Below, in pieces: positions 24,098 through 30,983 of a stretch of DNA of 31,028 nucleotides. The stretch is from Desulfobacteraceae bacterium (GTDB lineage Bacteria; Desulfobacterota; Desulfobacteria; Desulfobacterales; SURF-15): the NCBI GenBank assembly GCA_003599475.1, contig QZKK01000243.1, positions 1-31,028 of the forward strand. Direction: 5' to 3'. A program made the translations under genes and the position numbers. A model generated the notes under the pieces. That model ran no database searches and was not told the DNA's origin. It worked only from the letters and a program-made list of their open reading frames with translations. The stretch's first letter is position 1. Each line of letters begins with the position of its first letter.

Positions 24098-24906
24098 GTC
24101 TCAATTCCCCACTCCGGTAACCCGGAAGGTCAAGAGCGCGGCAAAAGATCATCGGAATCGTCCGAGACCAATTTGTCTCAATTCCCCACTCCGGTAACCC
24201 GGAAGGTCAAGGTGGCGGAGAAATAAATATGGAGTCTCCGGTTTGTATTCGGGTCTCAATTCCCCACTCCGGTAACCCGGAAGGTCAAGTCGGGCCAAGC
24301 TTTTCAAATACCTGGCCCAAAAGCATGACTTGTCTCAATTCCCCACTCCGGTAACCCGGAAGGTCAAGGAACAAACTGGAAGCGGAAGTCCTTGACAACC
24401 CTTTCCAAAGTCTCAATTCCCCACTCCGGTAACCCGGAAGGTCAAGGGAGGAGAAATGAAGGTTAAGATTTTAGCGGTTTCGGCAGTGTCTCAATTCCCC
24501 ACTCCGGTAACCCGGAAGGTCAAGGTCCTTTTGGCAGAGGATTCAGGAGGCTAAGAGGAATGTCTCAATTCCCCACTCCGGTAACCCGGAAGGTCAAGAA
24601 CGGGCTTGGGTTTTAAGGATGGAGATCTTGTCCAATTCGTCTCAATTCCCCACTCCGGTAACCCGGAAGGTCAAGTAACAACCTACCAAGTAAAAGGAGA
24701 ATAAAATGAAAAAAGGTCTCAATTCCCCACTCCGGTAACCCGGAAGGTCAAGCTAAACTTTAGGGGTTTGTCTGTGAAAGAAAAATGAAGAGTCTCAATT
24801 CCCCACTCCGGTAACCCGGAAGGTCAAGGATGGATACCCGTTTTGTCGAATGGATTCGGAAAGTTCACTGTCTCAATTCCCCACTCCGGTAACCCGGAAG
24901 GTCAAG
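24098..24906 (-). CRISPR. CRISPR array 1: 11 repeats of 37 bp, 10 spacers
   Basis: Repeats begin at 24098, 24175, 24253, 24332, 24410, 24488, 24562, 24639, 24716, 24792 and 24870 and are identical. As written on the plus strand each starts GTCTCAATTCCCCA, has a TCCGG/CCGGA hairpin, and ends GGAAGGTCAAG. Spacers are 37-42 bp. The reverse complement ends in ATTGAGAC, close to the ATTGAAAC handle of many type I/III repeats, so I infer transcription on the minus strand, the same direction as the cas genes, with the leader on the right (from 24907). Perfect repeats throughout suggest an active or recently active array. Several spacers look like gene starts. Confidence 0.97.
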
Positions 24907-25467
24907 CAATCGTTATCATTCGAAATTCTGTTTTATGACCGATTTCTGAAGATCCACATCCCTGAAAATCTTTAACGGACTCGCAAAGTTGCAAATCCGT
25001 ACATGATTTCTGAAGATCGGCGGTTTCCATAACCTCAGCGGCGAGGTTTTTCGACTTTTCATCCCTGTATCATCCTGATTTTACTAATTCAAGCCAAAAA
25101 ATCCTTTTTGAAGATCGGTATCGGCTTTCACAGATTTTGGGGATCTTCAAAAATCGGCCGAAAGACCGTTTTTTACGTCAACCGGCTAATATAAACGAAT
25201 CCATTGTATTCATTGCCAATTTGCAGAATCATCGAGGGCAGGCGAAAATGCCTTGAAAAGGAGATTTCTGAAGATCGGGTTTTTGAAAGGCGAAAAACGT
25301 TGATCTTCAGAAGTTTTAGCATAGCCCGGCGGTTCCCGGAAAACGGCCGAATTCGGTTAATATCCCGTATTCGTTTGATAAAGAATGACTTTCCGTCATC
25401 GAAGCATTTTTTGAAGATCGCACAGCCTGCCTGAAATTGTTGCAACCATCTAAAATCATGCGCGGTT
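24907..25467 (-). promoter_or_regulatory. Probable array 1 leader containing seven TTCTGAAGATC-type motifs
   Basis: This 560-bp AT-rich stretch between the PIN gene and array 1 contains no convincing gene. It holds seven copies of a 11-14 base motif related to GATTTCTGAAGATC: forward at 24941-24954, 25005-25018, 25105-25116, 25263-25276 and 25407-25419, and reversed at 25142-25155 and 25302-25312. Variants have TTTTTGAAGATC. Spacing is irregular. It may be a regulator or integration-host binding region of the leader. A weak hairpin with six T residues (25155-25174) reads on the plus strand. Confidence 0.6.
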
Positions 25468-26616
25468 TTACATTTGATAAGGGTTGGTGTAAGGAAGGAG
25501 GCCTTCCCGGTCCAGCTCCGCCAGAATTCCAAGATTCCGCTTCAGGCTTTCCACAATCTGCGTATAATCCTTCATCTCTTCCCGGTCTCCGGAGCGGGGA
25601 GGGTATACCTGGAGAAGAAGCTGATCTCCCTCCCATTCCATTACATCCTTTCCCCTCCAGGTGCCGTAAATGCCCGCCACATCCACTCCGGACACACCGA
25701 CATCGAGCTTTCCGAACAACACCCCCAGAAGGTAGACCCATTCGAAGAATGCCTCCCATCCGGCATCGAAATCCCGCCCGATATCGGCAGCGTGCTCGAG
25801 CAGAAGAGGGATGACATTGTCTTCTCCCGCCATCATGCGAACCGCTTCGTTGTCCCGGGAGATAAACACGATTTTCCGGCCCACATCCACGAAACATCCG
25901 TAGGATTCCAGGATGATCCTGTCGTTTTTAGCGCCGGACCGGGTGGAAGAAGCTTCGAGCTCCTCGCAGGAAGTGGCCGCCCGCATACGGTTGTATTCCA
26001 GAAACCCGATATACCGGGACCGGTCCTCAAGGCAGTTCTGATTTAAAAAGCACGCCTCCAGAAGGTCGAATCGGAGCGGATGAAGCGCGCTCAAAGATTT
26101 CCGTCCGAGCTTCTCTTTCCGGTTCTTCAGCTCATCGCGGACCGTTTCACACAGGATGTAGTCCAGGTTCGGATGCCGGCCGAGGTTTTTCAGATAGGTG
26201 CTGAAAAATCGGTCCCGCAGCAGGTTCGTATCCAGAGCGACGTAATAGACGTCGCCTCCGCGAACGATATTCTGGGCTTTGATCCGGCCGATGAGGTCCT
26301 CCAGTTGAGCGAGACCTTCCGGCAGGAGAATACCCGCCTGGTAAAGCGTACCGGCGAAATGGTCATAGGTTGGAATCTCCCTCAGCGCAGCTCCTTTCGA
26401 TTTCCGGTCCATGGCATCCAGGATTTTCCGATAGACCTCCTTTTCGATAACATCCCCGATATGCAGCTTCCCCCCATCCATGGCCGCCTTGAATAGGATC
26501 ACATTTCCCAGAAGGGGCAGGGAGAACTGGATGTTTCGATCATAGCCTGCCTGTGCCAGTGCGTTGAAAAATATCATGAGCTCCCGCTTTTTAATCGTCA
26601 ACTCATCTTTTCTCAT
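25468..26616 (-). CDS. PIN-like nuclease associated with the RT-Cas1 locus
   Basis: 382 residues. The central part (about 122-265) has the PIN layout: D129 in VYYVALDTNLLRD, E157/E162 in ILCETVRDELKNR, D232 in NDRIILESYG, and D255 in IVFISRDNEAVRMM. PIN domains are metal-dependent ribonucleases. Residues 1-120 are helical and unrecognised, as is the tryptophan-rich C-terminal part (EAFFEWVYLL, GTWRGKDVMEWEGDQ). It is much larger than VapC toxins and has no antitoxin, so it is unlikely to be a simple toxin. It is the last of four co-directional genes with CARF-like, Cas2 and RT-Cas1 genes. The ATG has a poor ribosome site; ATG at residue 14 (MIFFNAL) has a GCGGGAG site and may be the true start. 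Confidence 0.7.
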   Translation of the reverse strand: MRKDELTIKKRELMIFFNALAQAGYDRNIQFSLPLLGNVILFKAAMDGGKLHIGDVIEKEVYRKILDAMDRKSKGAALREIPTYDHFAGTLYQAGILLPEGLAQLEDLIGRIKAQNIVRGGDVYYVALDTNLLRDRFFSTYLKNLGRHPNLDYILCETVRDELKNRKEKLGRKSLSALHPLRFDLLEACFLNQNCLEDRSRYIGFLEYNRMRAATSCEELEASSTRSGAKNDRIILESYGCFVDVGRKIVFISRDNEAVRMMAGEDNVIPLLLEHAADIGRDFDAGWEAFFEWVYLLGVLFGKLDVGVSGVDVAGIYGTWRGKDVMEWEGDQLLLQVYPPRSGDREEMKDYTQIVESLKRNLGILAELDREGLLPYTNPYQM

Positions 26617-26643
26617 AAAGGATTTTCCTATTCCGCGAAAACG

Positions 26644-26726
26644 AATTTGGAACTCAGGAAATCAGGAAAGAACTCATTTTGCCGACATCCTTTCCGGTTC
26701 CTTCGTGAGTTCCTGATTTCCAGATT
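26644..26726. repeat. Cas-locus palindromic element A
   Basis: Left arm AATTTGGAACTCAGGAAATC and right arm (reverse complement) AATCTGGAAATCAGGAACTC are imperfect inverted repeats. Each arm is built from tandem GGAAMTCA octamers. It lies between the PIN-like and CARF-like genes. Three relatives lie upstream of the other genes in the locus. Confidence 0.8.
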
Positions 26727-26761
26727 TTGATCGCTCTAACCCCTCGCTCTTCTGTTTTCCG

Positions 26762-27262
26762 TCATCTAAGCCCCTTCAAAAGATCGTGCGCCGTGATGCA
26801 AAGCCTGGGTACCAAGGCGTACGGTCTTTGGCGGAACCTGTGCTCCCCGTACTGGAGATATACCACCGAAGCGACAGCGCCTGAAAAATCGCCTGCCATT
26901 CTTACAAGGTTGACCGGAACGAAGCTATACGTAGTCGGTGAGATATCCACGATCACGGAGAGCTTGTCTCCTTTGGCTTTTTTAAATACCCCTTGGGTTA
27001 TCTCCACAAATCCACTCACGTCCTCGTCATCGAAATCGATGCATTCGATCTCCATCCTCTTTGCGGCGAACTTTCCGGCAATGGTTGCCAATCCTTTGAC
27101 GACCCGCTCCTTTTGAGCCTTCTGTTCCCGTTCATAGAATAAGACCGTGCATGATGGGGTTGCACCGGCTGTTTCACAGTACAGCCAAAATGGATTGAGG
27201 TTCTCGTAAACCGTCTGCCCCAGGCTGGTCAGCCAGATCGGGCGTTGATCGGCTGGAGCCAT
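26762..27262 (-). CDS. Stand-alone CARF-like (Rossmann) sensor protein
   Basis: A 166-residue protein. The pattern fits a CARF domain: a first strand IWLTSLGQTV, a second strand CTVLFYERE, an acidic strand MEIECIDFDDED, a helix VFKKAKG, and the signature strand-loop LSVIVDISPTTYSFVPVNLV, where CARF proteins usually carry a GGTK-like loop; then VVYLQYGEH. There is no HEPN or other nuclease domain, so this is a sensor alone (or a ring nuclease). CARF domains bind cyclic oligoadenylates made by Cas10 in type III CRISPR systems. It lies upstream of the PIN-like nuclease on the same strand, suggesting that they work together. AAAGGAG precedes the ATG. Assignment is by fold pattern; an unrelated Rossmann protein is possible. 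Confidence 0.55.
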   Translation of the reverse strand: MAPADQRPIWLTSLGQTVYENLNPFWLYCETAGATPSCTVLFYEREQKAQKERVVKGLATIAGKFAAKRMEIECIDFDDEDVSGFVEITQGVFKKAKGDKLSVIVDISPTTYSFVPVNLVRMAGDFSGAVASVVYLQYGEHRFRQRPYALVPRLCITAHDLLKGLR

Positions 27263-27338
27263 AAGCGTCTCCTTTCTTCGTTAACAGTTCGGTAAAATGC
27301 TAAAATGCGATTCAGGGTCCGAGAGCATCGCGAAAACC

Positions 27339-27414
27339 AATTTGGAACTCAGGAACTCAGGAATGAATCATTGAGCTCCCGGTCTTTTCCTCATGATTTC
27401 CTGATTTCCAAATT
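27339..27414. repeat. Cas-locus palindromic element B
   Basis: Left arm AATTTGGAACTCAGGAACTC, right arm ending TTTCCTGATTTCCAAATT; the outer ten bases pair perfectly. It lies between the CARF-like gene and cas2. Same octamer-built arms as elements A, C and D. Confidence 0.8.
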
Positions 27415-27448
27415 CACCCCTTTCTCCTGGTTTCCAGATTTCCTGCCC

Positions 27449-27736
27449 TCACACGCTGATCACCGCCTGGTTCAGGTTCCGCTCGGGTGCCGCCCCGTCG
27501 CTTTGGACCTCGGCTAGGCAGTTCAGACACAAGGGATAATAAATGACGATATCTTTGTTTTTTTTGATGATTTTAAGCACTTCCTCCCGCAGCTCGGAAA
27601 ACTTTCCTTTCTCGATTTCACATTCAAAAACCGAAAGGTTCACCCGCTGGCCCCACCCCTTGAGAAGCTTGGCCAGACGGTTTCTCCTCCGGTTGCTTGA
27701 AATGTCGTATGCAATCACGTAACGGTCGCGTCGCAT
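27449..27736 (-). CDS. cas2: CRISPR-associated endonuclease Cas2
   Basis: A 95-residue ferredoxin-fold protein. The first strand YVIAYDISSNRRRNRLAKLL has the conserved Asp-Ile-Ser followed by arginines, then RVNLSVFECEIEKGKF, and IVIYYPLCLNCLAEV, all characteristic of Cas2. Cas2 bridges two Cas1 dimers in the spacer-integration complex; its catalytic role is usually dispensable. It lies 159 bp downstream of the RT-Cas1 gene on the same strand, the expected partner. The extended C-terminus (AAPERNLNQAVISV) probably contacts Cas1. The ribosome site is a weak GGGAAA. Confidence 0.93.
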   Translation of the reverse strand: MRRDRYVIAYDISSNRRRNRLAKLLKGWGQRVNLSVFECEIEKGKFSELREEVLKIIKKNKDIVIYYPLCLNCLAEVQSDGAAPERNLNQAVISV

Positions 27737-27774
27737 CGGTTTCCCAACTTGTAGTCATCGCTGGTTAATGGGAA

Positions 27775-27858
27775 GAATCTGGAAATCAGAAGGAGCTCAT
27801 GAAAAAAAGAGAGCGCTGATAACGTGTATCCCTTCCTGATTTCCTGAGTTCCAAATTC
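27775..27858. repeat. Cas-locus palindromic element C
   Basis: Left arm GAATCTGGAAATCAGAAGGA, right arm ending TTTCCTGAGTTCCAAATTC. It lies between cas2 and the RT-Cas1 gene. Same family as elements A, B and D. Confidence 0.8.
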
Positions 27859-27895
27859 ATTCCTCGATCTCCCTATTTCCGGATTCACATCCTTT

Positions 27896-30295
27896 TTAAT
27901 AATATCCGATGAAATTTCGGAAATCTTCCTCCCCCTTCAAATGCCGGCAGAGACCCCGCACCTGCTCCTTGATGACGTTTTTCAAAAGCATCTTCTGTCC
28001 CCGGAACGGAACCGCTGTGCCCTGCCGCTCCAGGAGAGCTTCGAGAAGCTTATGCCGGGTGTCCTCGTTCAGCATGCCGGTCTTTTTTTCGAGAGAGACT
28101 TTTTCCCGTTTTGTCAGCATGCTGAAGACCACCCGATCCACGGCCTGAGGCCGGAATTCTTCCACAAGGTCGAACACCAGGACCGGTTTTTCGCCTTGAG
28201 GCGAATGTAAAAAGCTGATCTTGGTGTTGAGCCCCGCCAGCACGACCTCCCTCCACACCTGTCTGTACAAAAATCCGTAGCCGTAATTCAGCAGGCTGTT
28301 TACGAGATCCCGAGCCCCTTTGCGCTCTCTTCCCGGAAAGTCCGGAACATCTTCCGCCAGAAGGATCTTGATGAGTTTCCAGTAAATTTTAGCAGCCTCT
28401 GCCTCATGCCCCATCAACCGGCTTCTCACTCTTTCCAAGCCGTCCGAATCCAGTGTGATTTTTTCAACCTTGTCGATGACTGCTTCCATGGCTGCGATTT
28501 CCTCTTTCAGGGATGACCCGAATAGAGAAGTCCCAGAGCGGTGCCGGCCGTAAAATTTCAACAGGTTGACCTGGTTTCGGACCTTTCCGACGATGAAACA
28601 TCGGGCAAGCTCGAGGGCGCAATGGCCGTCTTGGAGGGCCTGAAGCTGGAGAAGGCCCAGGGTCGCATCTCCGGTAACAAGATTTTGCAGCACACACTCC
28701 GGGATGCCGATTCCGTCACTGAAAAAGATGGGAATCGAGTTCCTGCCGCAGTGCCATATGATATCCGAGGATATGGACACCCCTTTCGCGGTGACATGGA
28801 CGGTTTCAAGCTTCTCCAGGGGAAACTCCAAGATCTTTACACCGCTTTTTTTGACCACGAGACACCGGCTGTTTTTTCCGATGAAAGTCCCCGGGCTCTT
28901 GACGACCACCTCACGGCTGACGGCCTCCAGCTTTCGATACCTGGCCTTCTGCCTGCCGACCGCTGCATCGGCCTTTTTCACGGCGTCCTCGGCAGCGGGC
29001 ACAACCGGCGGGCCATGGGAAGTGAGCGGAGGAACGAAGGGCGGTGAACGTTCGGGCTTTGCGGGCTGTTCCGGCTGATACCGCTCGGCCACCTGGTCGG
29101 CTACGCTGATGATCCAGTTCTCCCGAAAATTTGAATCCTCCTGACCAAACAGCCGGATTGGGGCAAGCAGCGATTTGATCTCGGTTTTATTGGGTTTTTT
29201 GTTTTTCTTTCGGCACTGATACAGCAGGGAGTCGATAATGGTCTGGCGAAGGAAAAGGTTCAGGCGGCTGCCTACTCCCCGGGGATCCATCAGCTTTCCA
29301 TAGTAGTTTTCAAACCCTTCCACCTTTTCATCGAGCCTCTTAAAAAACTTCCCGGGGTTTTGCTCTAGGTTTTTTCGCACCAAGAACCTGATCCGGGACT
29401 CCATCCGCTGGAGCCGGGAGCGGTCGATCATCCTGCGGTTTCCCTTGAAGTAGATCCCCATGAAAACAAAGCCGCGGAGGACTTCATGAAAATAAAACGG
29501 CTGCCTGTTGAGCTGCAGCTTCAAGACCTCATTGAGGAAGTACCGGGCCGACTCGAAATCTTTCTGGACCTCCTCCCGTGATGCGGCCATCAGGGTGAAG
29601 TTATCCGCATAACGGATATAGCAGCATTTCTTTTCGGCGAGATAGGCGTCCAAGGGATGAAGGTAGATGTTGCTGAGCAAGGGCGAAATGATCCCGCCCT
29701 GGGCAACCCCGAAGGGTGTTTCCTCGTAAGATCCTTTCGGGTTGACTACGCCGATTTTAAGCCACATCCGGACCAGGCGGGTGATCTCCGGTTCGTTGAC
29801 CCGCTTGTGGAGCTCTGCAAGCAGGACCTCATGATCCATGGCGTCAAAGCACCGGTCGATGTCGGCGCAGGCGGCCCAGGTCATCTTCTCCGCTGCGATA
29901 AAGTGCGAGATCCTATTGATGGATTTAACCGCCCCCTTACCCTGCCGGTAGGCGTAGCTCACATCGAGAAAAACAGCCTCGAAGATCGGATTCAGCAGGT
30001 ACTTTAAAGCCTGCTGGACGATCTTGTCGTTGATCGTGGGAAGGGAAAGGGGCCGGTATTCACCGGGCTTGTTATCCTTGGGGATGTCGATCCGCTGATA
30101 GGGCTCCGGCACGTACCGGCTGTTTTGAAGATCTTCCAGAAGCCGCTCGATGTTCCGGTTGAAGTCCTTTTCATAAAACTGCACGCTCACATTGTCGATG
30201 CCGCCGGCACTCCTCTTCTTCTGGACGATGCGCCAGGCATCGAGCAATGCCGATTTAGTCGTAAGTTTCTGAAAGATAGATCCTTCATTCGCCAT
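27896..30295 (-). CDS. cas1: Reverse transcriptase-Cas1 fusion protein
   Basis: 799 residues. Residues about 1-330 are a group II intron-like reverse transcriptase: motif 1 near EYRPLSLPTINDKIVQQAL, catalytic D145 in ACADIDRCFD, GVAQGGIISPLLSNIYL (199-201 QGG), YADN at 229-232, and FVFMGIYFKGN; a thumb/X-like region extends to about 405. A proline-rich linker (407-432) leads to Cas1 (about 455-799), with E631 in LMGHEAEAAKIYW, H697 in FLHSPQ, and D709/E712 in VFDLVEEFRP as the metal site. Such fusions acquire spacers from RNA as well as DNA and accompany type III systems. There is no N-terminal Cas6 domain. The active-site second Asp is Asn (YADN). GAGGGG precedes the ATG. It is the first gene of the locus, followed by cas2. 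Confidence 0.96.
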   Translation of the reverse strand: MANEGSIFQKLTTKSALLDAWRIVQKKRSAGGIDNVSVQFYEKDFNRNIERLLEDLQNSRYVPEPYQRIDIPKDNKPGEYRPLSLPTINDKIVQQALKYLLNPIFEAVFLDVSYAYRQGKGAVKSINRISHFIAAEKMTWAACADIDRCFDAMDHEVLLAELHKRVNEPEITRLVRMWLKIGVVNPKGSYEETPFGVAQGGIISPLLSNIYLHPLDAYLAEKKCCYIRYADNFTLMAASREEVQKDFESARYFLNEVLKLQLNRQPFYFHEVLRGFVFMGIYFKGNRRMIDRSRLQRMESRIRFLVRKNLEQNPGKFFKRLDEKVEGFENYYGKLMDPRGVGSRLNLFLRQTIIDSLLYQCRKKNKKPNKTEIKSLLAPIRLFGQEDSNFRENWIISVADQVAERYQPEQPAKPERSPPFVPPLTSHGPPVVPAAEDAVKKADAAVGRQKARYRKLEAVSREVVVKSPGTFIGKNSRCLVVKKSGVKILEFPLEKLETVHVTAKGVSISSDIIWHCGRNSIPIFFSDGIGIPECVLQNLVTGDATLGLLQLQALQDGHCALELARCFIVGKVRNQVNLLKFYGRHRSGTSLFGSSLKEEIAAMEAVIDKVEKITLDSDGLERVRSRLMGHEAEAAKIYWKLIKILLAEDVPDFPGRERKGARDLVNSLLNYGYGFLYRQVWREVVLAGLNTKISFLHSPQGEKPVLVFDLVEEFRPQAVDRVVFSMLTKREKVSLEKKTGMLNEDTRHKLLEALLERQGTAVPFRGQKMLLKNVIKEQVRGLCRHLKGEEDFRNFIGYY

Positions 30296-30536
30296 ATCGG
30301 AAACCCCTCAAGAACAGTCAAGAGATTTTCCAGCAAAGGATCTTCGTCGCATTACCGCAAAGCTCGTCACCTGCTCAGTCCCTGCAGGTATGCCATTCTC
30401 TATCAAGAACCCGGATCGACTCGTGCCTTTTCGAGGTATGACAGGATCGCGCTACATCGTCAATAGGATCGAGACACATCTCAGGGACCCGGAATATCCC
30501 AAAATACCGTCAGCCGAAAAGAGCAAAGACAACATA
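30296..30536. other. Non-coding region upstream of RT-Cas1
   Basis: No credible gene. On the minus strand TTGACG (30458-30463) with a CATACC box 17 bases on (30435-30440) could be a weak promoter for the cas genes. Otherwise nothing recognisable; it is followed by palindromic element D. Confidence 0.3.
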
Positions 30537-30617
30537 GATTTGGAACTCAGGAAATCAGGGAGGGGTTTCTATTGTTACACCCTTCTTGGCTCTTTCGTGA
30601 GTTCCTGAGTTCCAGAT
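30537..30617. repeat. Cas-locus palindromic element D
   Basis: Left arm GATTTGGAACTCAGGAAATC, right arm ending CTGAGTTCCAGAT. It lies upstream of RT-Cas1, between it and array 2. Same octamer-built arms as elements A to C, which sit at 26.6, 27.3 and 27.8 kb. The 100 bp from here to array 2 shows nothing else. Confidence 0.8.
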
Positions 30618-30717
30618 AGTTAAAACAGTATGCTTGAATTTTCTGAATCCCTTAGCGACATTATGGTCTTTCTATGAACCCCTCTCGATATAGTGCGGGT
30701 CCTCCGTTAACAAGGCT

Positions 30718-30983
30718 GTTTCAATTCCCCATTCCGCCGGAGCGGAAGGTCATCCTTGAGAGACTGGTCCGATTCTTGAATATGGCGTGTTTGTCTCAAT
30801 TCCCCATTCCGCCGGAGCGGAAGGTCATCGCGATAGTTTTGGCCGAGGATTTGAAAGCGGAGCAGGGGGTCTCAATTCCCCATTCCGCCGGAGCGGAAGG
30901 TCATCAAAATGAAGAACACTGGCCCTGGGCAGGCCACCGTCAGAGTGTCTCAATTCCCCATTCCGCCGGAGCGGAAGGTCATC
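30718..30983 (-). CRISPR. CRISPR array 2: 4 repeats of 37 bp, 3 complete spacers
   Basis: Repeats start at 30718, 30793, 30869 and 30947; spacers are 38, 39 and 41 bp. On the plus strand each repeat starts GTCTCAATTCCCCA, has a six-base TTCCGC/GCGGAA hairpin with CGGA loop, and ends GGAAGGTCATC. The outermost copy at 30718 has one change (GTTTC instead of GTCTC), as expected at the old, leader-distal end. That agrees with minus-strand transcription inferred from the ATTGAGAC 3' handle; the leader would lie beyond the window. The 45 bases after the last repeat are either one more, unusually long spacer or flanking sequence. Confidence 0.95.

Noticed and set aside
25316..25897. Antisense or alternate-frame reading frames over the PIN-like gene and leader
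   Set aside because: They overlap the motif-rich non-coding leader and the PIN-like gene in another frame, without domain matches.
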